From the NCBI GenBank assembly GCA_003868215.1, contig QWDQ01000058.1, positions 1 through 64,000 of the forward strand: a stretch of DNA of 64,000 bases, given 5' to 3'. Shown here one piece after another: positions 47,937 to 59,943 of the stretch. Source of the DNA: Pseudophaeomoniella oleicola (taxonomy: Eukaryota > Ascomycota > Eurotiomycetes > Phaeomoniellales > Phaeomoniellaceae). The notes under the pieces were generated by a model that was given only the letters and a program-made list of their open reading frames with translations, was not told where the DNA came from and made no database searches. How positions within the stretch are numbered: position 1 is the first letter of the stretch; each line of letters starts with the position of its first letter. A program made the position numbers and the translations under genes.

Positions 47937-49308
47937 TCATAGACCTTTTTCCAGCAGGCAGCCGAGGGCCATCTCGTACTGTGATAGTTTATCAGCACTC
48001 CACTCTCGTCTCTTGCGATATCTGACTTGACTTACCTCCTCATCTGTCTGTACGACCAACGTCTTCGTTTTAGGGCTCTTCCCACTAATATCAGCCACCG
48101 TCATATCTGCGACTTGATCATTTTTACTGTCGTCGATGCTAACTCCAAGGAACTCGACTGCATCCACGATTCGCTTCCTCAACAGCGCACTCTTCTCACC
48201 AATGCCACCAGCGAAGACAACGGCGTCCACTCTCCCACCACACTTGACGAAATAAGATCCTAAGTAACCCAAGATACGGTCCACAAAGATATCCAATGCC
48301 AATTTTGCGCCATCGCTTGCGCCTGGCTTTGCGATTTCTGCAAAATTGGTAGTTCCAGCAACGGCCTTCCAGCCAGATTGCTTGTTGAGAATCTCTTCAG
48401 CGGTCGTAATGTGTAGTTCTTTTGTACTGCTTCTGGACAAACTAGCTGCCTCACTTGTGTAGTGGAAAATCAGACTCGGGTCGATGTCCCCAGTTCTGGT
48501 GCCTCCGGGAAGACCTGAGACAGGGGTCAGACCCATTGTCGTGTCCACTGATTTGCCATTCTTTATTGCGCACATAGAAGCGCCCGAACCCAGATGGAGA
48601 GCAATGATCGAGGTATCTTGCGGACTCTTGTTGAGGTATTTCGAAGTCACCCGTAGTATATAGGAATACGAGGTTCCGTGGAATCCATATTTCCTCAAAC
48701 CCTTCTTCTGCGCAATTTCTTGGTCGATCATATATGTGCGCGTTGCTTCCGGGATGGTAACGTGGAAAGCTGAATCGAAGCAGCCGATGTTCTTGACATT
48801 TGGCAAACGAGCAACACAGCTTTGGATGATACCAATCGCTGCCGCGTTATGCCTATGGACGCGTTAACGTAAAGCTCATGGTGGTCATTCGTATCGCCTG
48901 ATACGTGCAGGAATCTCACAGGGGAGCCAATTCTTCTACCGCTTCCAACCTGTGCAATGTGTCTGGTGTGATTTCTACATCACGCCCAAAGTCTCCACCA
49001 TGCACAACCCGGTGGCACGCGTATCGGATATCTTCCTTCCCATTGAATTCCTTCAGTTCTGGATCTTGAACGAACAGGTCGAGGATATGTTCGAATGCGT
49101 CGTCGTGGGTTGAGACATGCGCGTCACTGTTCTCTGGCTTCGCACCGGTCCTCGTATATTTGAGTTGCGCAGGTGGTGCAGTCAGACCAGTGATGTTCGC
49201 GGCCGCAATCCTTACCGGGATAGTATCATCTTCCGGACTGGGTTTGAACAATGTAATTTTCAACGAGGAAGAGCCGGCATTGATGGACAGAACCAAATCA
49301 CCGGCCAT
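47937..49308 (-). CDS. Acetate kinase
   Basis: Interconverts acetyl phosphate plus ADP with acetate plus ATP; in fungi it works with phosphoketolase. Three exons, 48920-49308, 48036-48852 and 47937-47978, 1248 nt, 415 aa. The nucleotide and substrate motifs are clear: NAGSSSLK at 10-17, CHRVVHGG, KKGLRKYGFHGTS, LHLGSGASMCAI, GLPGGTRTGDIDP and FAGGIGEKSALLR. Introns are 67 and 57 nt; the second reads through in frame. The ATG at 49308 gives the standard start. The frame stays open upstream to ATG 49443, which would add 45 residues beginning MLRGFRLFLLPAARY, resembling a mitochondrial presequence. It is divergent from phosphoketolase across 1.6 kb. Confidence 0.95.
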
Positions 49309-50050
49309 CTCAGGTGAAGTAACAGAAGCTTCAATCCTACTCCTGGATTCCAACGGCTGTGGCACAGAGCGTTGTAGTGCTTGCTGGATATTTACCGTGT
49401 ATCGGGCTGCTGGCAGAAGGAACAAACGGAATCCTCTTAGCACAGGTTGTATTGTACTGGAAGAGGTTCACGGTCGAACCAGCAGTTGGTCAATTTACAG
49501 TTGGAGACAAGATATGAAAGCCAAAGTCTGTTGATTGGGAAGAAGAATGTAGACGTATGTAGATGTAGTAGTGTTTATTTAGTGACGGTGGAACTCGCCA
49601 GATTACCGGTTTCATTGTCTTACTCGCTCTCTTTATAAATGCAATCGGCATCGGCAACAACATTTGAGATACCTACTCACTCACTCCGAGGGGGGATGCA
49701 TGTGGGATAACGTTGTCGTTGCCATGGGCTGACCCATCATGAGACTACAACTTCGACGAAGATCACCCCATTCATCGTCCTTTTTTACCCTTGTCTCTAC
49801 CCCGGCATTGGAGGCGGGTTACGATGTTGCCGACAAAGCGACGAACCCATCTAGAACATACCGAAGTCTCTTACCGTCGCCATGAGTGCTCGACTAAGAA
49901 TCGGGAGAGGCAGGTCTTTTTCCTCCAGGCTAATATAGCGATATGGGAGGGTTACATGAAGGGGAAGCATCGATGCCCGTCCTGGCACAGGATACAGGGG
50001 ATACAGGATACACGAAATGGTATTACTCTGCTGGCGCTCTGTTTGGTATG

Positions 50051-50064
50051 GTACTACGTAGTAC
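50051..50064. repeat. Palindrome GTACTACGTAGTAC, copy 4 (14 bp)
   Basis: Perfect 14-bp inverted repeat containing the recurrent 12-bp word, in the acetate kinase to phosphoketolase promoter region. Confidence 0.9.
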
Positions 50065-50333
50065 ACTGTAATGCCCCGCAACCCCTCATTGTCTATCGTA
50101 TTGTACGTGTAGAGCTTATCGATTAGGAGCTAGGTAATTACTGTAATCATCACTTATTACCCGATAAGCTCCTTTCATACTTACATCGTGTTGATTGTAG
50201 AAACATGAGATGCAAAGATGAAAATCCCAATTGCCTCTGGGTGTACAATTACAACATGTACCTGACTAATGTACCTGTCCCCATAAGTATTGGTTGGAAA
50301 GATGAACAGAGAGAAAGAGAAATGCACATACCA

Positions 50334-50345
50334 TACTACGTAGTA
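50334..50345. repeat. Palindrome TACTACGTAGTA, copy 5
   Basis: Perfect 12-bp inverted repeat in the same divergent promoter region. Confidence 0.9.
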
Positions 50346-50487
50346 ATACTCTTAGTCATCTTCAAGTGCGGGTCAACCGTTTTTGCCGGAGATCCCGATC
50401 GGTTCACGTCATCCACAATCCATCGTCTTTTCGCTTTCAAGATTTTGTAGAGATTGATAAGAGGAAGATGAGCTGTTGATATCCTGC

Positions 50488-50497
50488 ACTACGTAGT
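50488..50497. repeat. Palindrome ACTACGTAGT, shorter copy
   Basis: A 10-bp core copy in the same promoter region, followed by ATGTAGTAT, which partly repeats the right half. Confidence 0.8.
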
Positions 50498-50884
50498 ATG
50501 TAGTATCCTCTGCCCTGATGACTGGATGTGGACGTGCTTCTTTCATGGCCATTGACTTCACCAAGCAGGACTTCAACTATGATGTTGGTAGGTTATCTGT
50601 ATCCAGTAACACGTACACTGTTTACCCACTTAATTATACCCAAAGGTAAGACAGCTCGACAGGTACAGAGCCCTTGTCATCACGACAATTACGTAGGTCG
50701 ACACCGCACCACGAAATCCCTTCCTTCATATAGGCCATTTATGTTTACCTTGTACATGTTCACCAACCCATCAAAGTCACACTGTTTTCTTCTTGACCCT
50801 TTTTCTTCTACCTTGACAACTTTGTTTTGGCACTGCAACGTACTTGAAGCACAAAGTAGCCGCTGAGACTGTAAGAGAGGAAAG

Positions 50885-53380
50885 ATGCCGGGTGAAGTCA
50901 TCGACCATCCAAATCCTGAACCCCTTCCTTCAGCAGTGCCCGACTATGTTGAGCAGCTTCTGGTCAAACTGGAAAAACCCACGCTTGCCGAAGATGTCAA
51001 TCATACCTTGCAGAAGTATAGGCGAGCAGCAAATTACATCGCTGCTGCCATGATCTTCTTGGGAGACAATGTGTTGCTGAAGAGAGATCTCACCTTTGAC
51101 GACATCAAACCAAGGCTGTTGGGTCACTGGGGAACATGTCCGGGCTTGACGCTCGTCTACTCACATCTGAACATCCTCATCAAGAAATACGACCTCGAGA
51201 TGATCTACGTCGTTGGCCCAGGCCATGGCGCACCAGCGTTGTTGGCCAATCTCTGGCTAGAAGGTTCTTTGCAGAGATACTATCCACAGTACTCCCGTGA
51301 TGCTCAGGGCCTACACAATCTGGTGTCCGGTTTCAGTACAACGGGGGGACTTCCGTCACATATCAATGCGGAGACTCCTGGCGCCATTCACGAAGGCGGT
51401 GAGCTTGGTTATGCCCTCGCCGTATCCTTCGGGGCTGTCATGGATAATCCAGATCTCATCGTCACTTGCATCGTTGGAGACGGTGAAGCTGAAACGGGAC
51501 CTACGGCCACGGCGTGGCACAGCTACAAGTACATCGACCCCGCCGAATCAGGTGCAGTATTACCCATCGTTCATGTGAACGGATTCAAAATAAGTGAGCG
51601 TACAATTTATGGTTGTATGGATAATAAAGAAATGGCTGCTTTGTTCACTGGCTATGGCTACCAACCACGCGTGGTGGAAGATCTCAACGATATCGATGCC
51701 GATCTTAGCAACTCACTGGAATGGGCCTACAGTGAAATCCGCAGAATCCAAGAAGCTGCCCGGTCAGGCAAGCCTATCGCAAAGCCTCGATGGCCGGTCA
51801 TCATCTTGCGTACGCCTAAGGGCTGGAGTGGTCCAAAAATTGTGCACAACGAGTTTGTCGAAGGCTCATTCCATGCCCACCAAGTTCCACTTCCAAAAGC
51901 AAAGACCGATGCTGGCGAATTGAAGGATCTTCAAGCGTGGCTTGAGTCGTACAAAGCTAAAGAGCTCTTCAAAGAGGATGGCGATATCACCGATGACATC
52001 AAAGCGCTGATGCCTTCGAAAGACGACAGAAAGCTCGGTCAGAGTAGACTCGTCAATTCTGCATACACACCACTCAAGCCTATTGATTGGAAATCATTAG
52101 GAGCCAAAAAAGGGTCCCAAGCGAGCTGCATGCATACTGTTGGCTTGCTGTTGAAACAGGTTGTGCAGGATAATCCAAAGACATTCCGTATCTTCTCACC
52201 AGACGAGTTCATGTCTAACAAGCTTGACCCCGTACTCGACGTCACCGGGCGAAACTTCCAATGGGATCAATTCTCTAATGCTCAAGGTGGCCGACTTATC
52301 GAGGTGCTTTCAGAACATCAGTGTCAGGGCTTCATGCAAGGTTACACCTTGACAGGCAGAACTGCACTCTTCCCTTCTTATGAGGCATTCCTTGGTATTG
52401 TGCACACCATGATGTAAGTGGTCTGCTACCATGATGCAATTCCTATGCTAACCACACTTAGGGTACAATACGCCAAGTTCGGTAAGATGGCTAAGGAGCT
52501 ATCCTGGAGGAATGACAGCCCAAGTGTCAACTATCTGGAAACAAGCACTTGGACGAGACAGGAACACAATGGTTTCAGTCACCAGAATCCGTCTTTCATT
52601 GGCGCTGTGTTGAATCTAAAACCAAATGCTGCTCGGGTATATCTACCACCAGATGCCAATACGTTCATTTCGACCGTAGCACACTGCTTTCGGAGTAAGA
52701 ATTATGTCAATTTGATGGTTGGTAGCAAGCAGCCTTCGCCAGTATACCTATCTCCGGAAGAAGCTGAGAATCACTGCCGCGCCGGTGGGTCGATATGGAA
52801 GTTCGCAAGCACTGACGAGGGTCTCAATCCCGATGTCGTCCTTGTCGGCATTGGAGCTGAATTGACTTTCGAAGTGATTGCCGCCGCCGAACTCCTCAAA
52901 AAGCATGTGCCGGAATTGCGTGTGCGTATCGTTAATGTTACCGACCTCATGATCCTTGGTTACGAGTCATCGCACCCACATGCCCTGACTGACCAATCTT
53001 TCGATGCTCTCTTCACGGAAGACAAACCCGTCCATTTCAACTACCACGGCTACGCAAACGAAATCCGTGGCCTCCTCTTCGGTCGCCCCAACATGCACCG
53101 CGTGACGATTGCGAGCTACAAAGAAGAGGGCACGACTACCACGCCATTCGACATGATGCTCGTTAACGACACCGACCGCTTCCACATCGCCCGCCAGGCC
53201 ATTATCGGGGCCGCGAAGAGCAACGAGAAGGTCGCCGCAAGGCTGCAAGAGCTGACCACCTTTTTCGACCAGCAGAAGAGAGATGTCAAGAAGGAGATTC
53301 TGAGGACGAAAGCAGACCCGGAATACCTTGGGGATGTTGGCATCTTTTCGCAGGATTCTAGTTCACTTGCTGAGGGTTAA
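50885..53380 (+). CDS. Phosphoketolase (Xfp family)
   Basis: A thiamine-diphosphate enzyme that splits xylulose 5-phosphate (and often fructose 6-phosphate) with phosphate into acetyl phosphate and an aldose phosphate. Two exons, 50885-52413 and 52462-53380, 2448 nt, 815 aa, the usual length of about 800. Visible motifs are the N-terminal RAANYIAAAMIFLGDN, GHWGTCPGL, GPGHGAPALLANLW, and the diphosphate-binding GDGEAETGP at 198-206. Later come ETSTWTRQEHNGFSHQNPSF and VNVTDLMIL. The 48-nt intron joins HTMM to VQYAKFGKM. It is divergent from acetate kinase, which uses its product, so the two make a complete acetate-forming, ATP-yielding shunt. The last 400 bases are more GC-rich than the rest. 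Confidence 0.97.
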
Positions 53381-53990
53381 AATCATTGCAAGAAATTGGC
53401 GGTAGCAAGGAGCAGCTTGTCATGATGATTTGGACGAAGGAGTGTTTTGGTTCTCGGGTGTCTCGGTGATAAAAGGGGCTCTCTTCTTTCCCCCGGTCAA
53501 CATGGAAAAAGTTCTGGATTCGCTTCTCAGTATCCCCTTCCACTTCTAATAGTACCCTTTTAACATAATAACCTAGTTAATAAAATTTTCAACCCGTTCT
53601 TACCATGACCACTAACCACCCATGTCGTGTTAATAATTGCGAATTTTGTCTATCCATTCTTGAGTGAATTGATGAGAAATCCGTTCCGCGGCTCGGTTTG
53701 GGTTGGACTTTTTGAGGGAGAATCAGAAAAATGGAGAGGATTAATTAGATTTAGGTCGGAAGTAAGTGTCTAGACATAGACACTTGAGGGAAGCGGTATC
53801 CAAATTCAACGTGGAACATCAAATTCAGGTAAAAAAGTTATTAGAATTCTCCCATTTGCTTTTAACTTAGTTTGCTTCTGATCGTTTACTGTAACCAAGT
53901 AGTAAGTTAACGCCGCGATGATAATATGTGTCCAATAAAAAGAACCACGCCCCAAACATCCCCCGGCCCCCACTCTCTCTTTACTATTTA
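53381..53990. other. Convergent 3' junction
   Basis: 610 AT-rich bases between the stops of phosphoketolase and the F-box gene. Presumably both 3' UTRs. No gene or repeat of note. Confidence 0.5.
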
Positions 53991-55680
53991 TTACTGATCG
54001 AATATCATCTCGATGATTTGTTGCCATGCCTCGGTTGCGCCTGCGCCGCCACCACCACCACCACCGGCGGCGCCGAGTCCTCCCCCAATGCCGGCGGCGA
54101 TGCCGATGCCTTCTAGACCGTTGACGCCCCAGACGACGGCGGGTGGTGGACCATGTTGTTGTTGTTGTTGTTGGAAAGTCTGACGTCTCTTCTCCTCGTC
54201 GACGATGTCGTCGCTGAGTTTCCAAAAGGCGGTCGGGCCGGCGGGGCCGTGGATGTCGTAGTCCTTGTCGAACCAGTTGCCCAAGATGCCGCGGGCGGAG
54301 TTGGCGGAGCCGAGTTGGACGGATTCCGAGCGCCAGCGTTCTTCGCCGTGGAGGATGCTGAAGGAGGTCCAGCGGATGGCGCCGGTGGGGGTGGTGCGGA
54401 CGGTGCCGCGGATTTGGCTGTTCGCGTTCGGGTCCCAGGTTAGGTGCGTCGAGTGTGATGTGCCGGTGAAGTGGACGATTGGGTGGTCGGGGTGCGTGGC
54501 GCCGGAGGGGTCGGAGGTGCCGGGTTCGATGAGGGTGACGGTGAGGGTTAGTTTTATCAGACGGAAGGCTTCGCGGGTGTATATCGGTGGTCGGTCTTGA
54601 CCAGGTGGTGGCGATGGGGTTTCGAAATTAAAGCTATGGAGGTCGTTATAATCGAGGAAACAGACGATACGCATCCAGGTACCCGTCACATTGTACGGGT
54701 CTTGGAAGTTTAGACTGGGGTCATCTGGGGGCAGAAGCTCATCTTGTAGAGGGGAAGACCGGAAACTGTTGACCCCAATACCTTCGAAAGGCTTGTTCCA
54801 GATTTTGAGGCTGTCGACGGAAGAGGGTGAAGATATCGTGATGCGTCGAGGCCGTCGAAGATATAGCCGCAAGTTATAAGCGAGATCTATCATGATACTT
54901 TGGAGCTTCTCCCAGTCGGGCGTTATGCCGTCTGACTTGAAAGGCCCCCACAGGTTGGAAATATGGTAACGCCGGAGATCGTAGACTCTCGAACGCGCGA
55001 AAGGATGAACTTTGGCCGCTGCCATCATCTCCAGATCATCAGAAGTAGGCTCAAGATCAAGGCCGGAGAAAACATGGAGTTTGGCGCTGAGTTGCCGAAG
55101 CTGTTCTGTTTCAGCCGGGTGTTCGTCCTCATACCGGGCCCAGTCGAAGAGCGATGAACGGCAAAGAAAGGCTGAGACGTTTCGATTGTCGGCGAAGTGT
55201 GAGGTCAAAAACTTGGTGTTGAGCTCGCAATCAGGCGCTGGTAACGTCATGAGGTCTATGCAATCACCGAGAACTTGCTCTAGATATTTGTGCTGCCAAA
55301 AGTTCAGCATGAATGTTGATATCAAAAAATACTTTCGAAGTTGGTCACCTTGACTTGCATGTTTCGGCTCTCCAAGATCTTCTGGGTATGCGTGATTCTT
55401 TTCAATCGCACATCCCACCGCGTCCCGTCGCCGCCATGCTGAGATGATGGGGGATCCTGAGCATGAATCAGCAAACACCACGCAGTGAGTGGGCCTGAGC
55501 AGAGCTAGCGTCACCGACAAATCGTCGAAGATAGACCGTCTTCCACAAGAGTTCATCATTTGCAATAAAATCACTGAACGCTTTGCAACTGCGCGACAAG
55601 GATGCTAGATCTGTTGCGTCCACATATTGGAATATGATATGGAGGACCTCGGCGGCCTGGTCCAGTAACGTTGTTGTCAT
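53991..55680 (-). CDS. F-box protein
   Basis: F-box proteins link substrates to Skp1-Cullin1 ubiquitin ligases; the target here is unknown. Two exons, 55515-55680 and 53991-55456 (58-nt intron, GTGACG...GCTCAG), 1632 nt, 543 aa. The F-box is at residues 6-52 (EVLHIIFQYVDATDLASLSR, CKAFSDFI, LLWKTVY). The rest has no repeats such as WD40 or LRR that I can see; it resembles the uncharacterised fungal F-box proteins with a beta-rich C-terminal half (FTGTSHSTHLTW, RGTVRTTPTGAIRWTS). The tail is a Gln run, then Gly-rich. The 3' 500 bases are extremely GC-rich. The splice join is supported by frame and a CTGAT branch. Confidence 0.87.
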
Positions 55681-56221
55681 GGCATCAGATGTCGGGATCT
55701 ATCGGGTACGTCGCGATAATGTAGGTCACAACGGGTAGAAGAAAAAGAGGTCCTTCTATATCACAGATAGCTGAGACGATAAATCAACGCAAGCTCGAAT
55801 CAGATCTCCCTTGATACTATCATACTATCATACTATCATACTGTAACATTTTGATACTTTGATACTTTGCTCAGTCACTGTCACTCCATTCCCCCGCTGC
55901 CTCGGAAGGAGTTTAGATCCGGAGATAAAATGATTATGTCATCCTCGCTCTGGCACGCTGAGCACAAATTATGATCAACAGCAAACTATTATCTGAAGTA
56001 GTGACGCCTTGCAACATTGTCACAAGTACAATAGATCTATTAAGGCTTCTGAAAAGCTGATATGGAAATCCGACAAGAGTTCTCCTTGGTTCTCTGCTCC
56101 GGGCAGGCTCAGCCACATACAAGTCTAATTATACAGCAAAACGCCATCCTGTGGCTACAATGTACATGAAGCATAAGGCACTCTGACAAATCGAACTTGA
56201 GACGAGATCGACCGTTCCTTC
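55681..56221. other. Intergenic: F-box promoter and TRK 3' UTR
   Basis: 540 bases between two reverse genes. It contains a short minisatellite and no gene. Confidence 0.5.
55813..55843. repeat. ATACTATC minisatellite
   Basis: Between three and four tandem copies of the 8-bp unit ATACTATC, in the F-box promoter region. A looser GATACTTT repeat follows near 55853-55868. Confidence 0.85.
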
Positions 56222-58862
56222 TTACTCCTTCTTATTGTCCTTCTCGCCGGTCGTGTGTGACAGGTCCGGACGTGCAGCGAGCTTGAACATAATATTTCCG
56301 ATGCCGGTCTTGGGTCCATGAGGCATATGGGGGTGAGACTCCGGGGTATTATTGACCGCCGATTGCCGACCACGGACTGGAGAAGGAGACCTGTTACTCA
56401 AGCCTGTCTCAGCCCTGAACGGGCCTCGGCCGGCTTCACCGGTAACAGCAGATATGTGGCTGAGACTGCTTCCACGTCTCCGCGATACTATTCGCTCTGC
56501 TTCAGCAGCTTCTTTCTGATGTAAGGATTCCGAGGGAAGCAGGATCGCACGGTCCAATTCGTAAGGTAACCCACGGTGGCGACCACGGATTTGCATTGCA
56601 ATAATGACCAACTTGGAGATGACATTGAATTCGGCGGAAAAGCTCGCATCAATGCCCGGATAGCCCAATGAAAGCCCAACAGTGCCGTAGGCGGACACTA
56701 TTTCGAAGAGGACAGAGAAGAGAGTAAATGCGTATTCGTTGGTGTTCTGTAGCCGGCTTCCTTCTGCAATGGCGATGATAAACATACCTAAGAAAATATA
56801 CCACAAATCGAAAGAGAGTTGGCGACGTAAATGGGCCCCGACGTACGAAGGCTCTTTCTCATCCTCTTCCTCTTCATCGCCATGACCGTAGATACCAAGA
56901 GATTTCTCCTCGTAAACGTTGGTGCGACGAAGGGAGATGGCGATAGGGAAGACGGATATATACATCATTACCAGATAGGAAACTTGAATAGCTGGATGGA
57001 GGTTGGAAAGGTTGACGACGGAGAATCCTGCAGTCCGAGTGGAGGATGCTTGAAAGAGACCGTCGACGAAACGCAGGCCCGGTGGTATATTTGTGACGGT
57101 GGAGTCATTGAGCTGCACATTTGTTAGCGATCAGCACAAGTGACGCTTGGGATGGTAAACCTACATCCAAAATAATAAAGAAAATCAAGTCCACGCCGTT
57201 GAGGACAACCAGGATGACGAAGAGCCACCAGGTCGCACCTCGAGGGAACAGCAATGTGAAACAACGTCTAGGATGATCTAGTAAGAAGTGCAATTCCTCC
57301 CAAATCCCGCTGCCCCGAGGCACAAATTTTGTAACAAGCCAAATGACGAAACGAAGCATACAGGGGAATCCTGTGTTTCCAATAACGATAAGAAAAGTCA
57401 TAAGTAGCATGGGCAGGATGGCAGCGCCAAAAGAATTCATGGAATCTGGCGTAAGCGTGAACCCAAGGTCGTTGAACGCAGAAGCGGCTGTAAAAATCCC
57501 CCACCAAACTCTCCCTTGCCCAACGTCTCGAACGACATTACCCCAATGGGTATGGAGAATCCAAGGGACTAAACAAACGACACCCAGGACGTGAAAGGCG
57601 AGAAAGTAGGTGACTAGGATTATTGCGAGCGTTTTCAAAGCACGGTACTCGATCCCTCCCAACTCCTCCCGCTGCTCTTCTGTAAGGTTGACGAACATGG
57701 AGTTTCTGCCGATAGTGGGCTCCCAACTCAGGTAGGGCATAGGGTCGGCTTCGGACTTTTCTTGTGTAGTATAAGAGCGTACCAAACTCGAAAAGGTGCC
57801 TCGGCGCTTGCGAAGCATTTGGTTAGGGCCCGGCTCTTCTGCTGTGCCAGACGTACCAGTCGTACCAGCTGTCTTCGTTCTCGAACCCATACGAGGGAAC
57901 GTGCCCGTCTTGTTGCGCGTCCTTTGGATGTCAGGTTCATCTATGGTGATATGGCTTCTCATCTGAGTACCCGCGTTGTTCATGGTCTGAGAACGTGTTG
58001 GGTGATCCATATTCTGAAACCGAATGCCTTCACCTTGACGGGTCTCTTGCCTCGTCATCTCGTTCTCATCTTCGTCTTCAAATACGGCTTCGGGCTTGCC
58101 GCCCCTGTCAAACTCCCGCGGGCTCGGAATCCTCAAGGTCGTATGATCTTTGGGATTGCGTTGATTCTCTAAGAAAGCGATATGTTGTTCGGCGCTCATC
58201 TGTTGCGGTAATCTGACATTATCACCCGAAGTCCGCGGTGGGACCTGATCCGACTTGGCTGTCGCATCCTGGGGGTCGGAAGAATCGCTCTCCTTCTCGG
58301 CATTAGAGGAGGAAGTCCAGCTGTCTTTCTTGGGCTCTGTGTAATCATTGTCTTTTGCAGATGCTTGCGTACGGATTATTCTGATATCTCGACCACGGAC
58401 TCCCATTTCCTCGTCACCAACCTCCTTGACATCATCATCATTGAACGTATTCGTCCTCGATCTCGTCTTTGTGCGCCTCAAGTTTTTGGCTTCCCGGACT
58501 ATGTGCTGAAAGCGCTTTTCAAACCAGTAGAGGCGAATGAAGACAACAAACGAGTTGATGAAGATAGGGTTGCACAGCATAGCCATGAAATACAACACCA
58601 TTTGTTGTCCGGTATTCAACTGGTTCACATTCATTGTATTAAGACCACTTTGGGTCGCTGCGCCGCTTGCGAAGAACAAGGCATCGATATAGCGCGTGTG
58701 AGCATTACCGTAGCCGGTGCCAAAAAGAATGACCGAGCCCAATATTGCCATCGAAGTGAGGTAAATGTAGTGCAAGGATATGAAGTTCAACCGCTTTTTC
58801 CGGATAGGGTAGGGGACTAGTGAAAAGATAGGATCGATGATGGACCGCCATAGTGCGTACAT
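56222..58862 (-). CDS. TRK-family potassium transporter
   Basis: Takes up K+ at the plasma membrane. Two exons, 57165-58862 and 56222-57112 (52-nt intron), 2589 nt, 862 aa. The four pore-loop signatures of the Trk/Ktr/HKT fold are all visible: TQSGLNTMN, AFNDLGFTLTPDSM, TRTAGFSVVN and SAYGTVGLSLG. The first membrane-pore-membrane unit is followed by a hydrophilic cytosolic loop of about 300 residues, rich in Ser/Thr/Arg/Glu, as in fungal Trk1. The C-terminal tail is polar and may be regulatory. The intron falls between helices, after FFIILD. The ATG at 58862 was chosen for the family start (LWRSIIDPIFSLVPY); an in-frame ATG at 59009 would add 49 residues with no family resemblance. Confidence 0.95.
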
Positions 58863-59943
58863 GGTGAAGGATCTTTTACAAAGGCGAGTCCTGGACCAGT
58901 GTCGATTGTTCTTATTCGTGCTCGTGCAGTGAAAGTTGGTCGGAAAGGATTGGTTGTTAGCAGGGGCGCAATTGGCGCTGCTTCGAAAGCAGATTCGACA
59001 GCGCAACAACCAGCACGTCGTCCATGGATGAAGCCAAAGTATTCGAAGTCCTTATCCCGATGGTCCAAGAAGTAAAGGAAAGACAAGAAGAAGGAGAAGT
59101 AGGACAAGGTAAAAGAAACAATCTGGGCAGCAGATTGGAGGTCGCAGGAAACTCGGGGTACGTTTTAGGGATGCGCGGTAAAGAGCATCAGGGCCCAGTG
59201 GCTGTGGCTGTGATTTCCTTCGATTTGGTTTCCTACCTAATCAATAAATGAAAGCAAGCAAAACCTTCCCCTGTTCAACATCAAAATACTACTAATTACG
59301 TAGTACGTACAATACAATAAAACGTGACGTGTCTAAAACGCCAAGCTTTCTTCCCTTCGGCAAATGGAGAACGAATGGAATTAATATCAGCCGAAAGTTC
59401 GATGATAAGATAAAAGGAAATATCACATCATCGCTACTGTGCTATACGTTAATAAAATGATATATTACTGTATGAGGCCAAGAGTAAAACGAAGCAGGGA
59501 TTGCATTGTCATCCTTGTCGATTCTCCTGAGTGAGATTGACCAACGATAATTTCACGTGGACGTTAATGCATGGTATATCCTCTACTTATCAATGTCTAC
59601 AAGTTTCAACCCTGTTTGGAAATAAATGGCGCATTCGTCCAGTAGAGATGAGGAGAAGAGGGAAACATCGTAATATGTGATTACAGTATTCATTTATAGG
59701 ATCGACCCGGATTGACCACGGCCCGATATTGCACACTATCGGTTTCAAGTCTTCAGGTTTCCGCGTCATCGTTCCATTCGGATACTTCGTACCTTTGGCC
59801 AATCATCGAACATGGGCTCACAGAGAATCCTTGACTCTGATGCAAAGCACAGGCATAGGCATGTACATCTCCTACAGCGAAGATGTCGCGTACAAATGTT
59901 CGAATTAATGCGTATGCTCAACTATAGTGGAAATACACTCGAC
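58863..59943. other. Intergenic: TRK promoter and Bcs1-like 3' UTR
   Basis: 1.08 kb between two reverse genes. It contains an imperfect member of the palindrome family (ATTACGTAGTACGTAC near 59296). The first 147 bases are open in frame with TRK. No other gene was seen. Confidence 0.5.

Larger units (their letters stand above)
49309..50884. promoter_or_regulatory. Bidirectional promoter: acetate kinase and phosphoketolase
   Basis: A 1.6-kb divergent intergenic region. It contains three palindromes of the TACTACGTAGTA family within 450 bases, the densest cluster in the window. The first 135 bases are open in frame with acetate kinase. No other gene was seen. Confidence 0.6.

Noticed and set aside
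54802-55353. Second intron in the F-box gene near 55300
   Set aside because: A GTATTT donor and GCAG acceptor are present, but the phases do not match and removal gives a stop.
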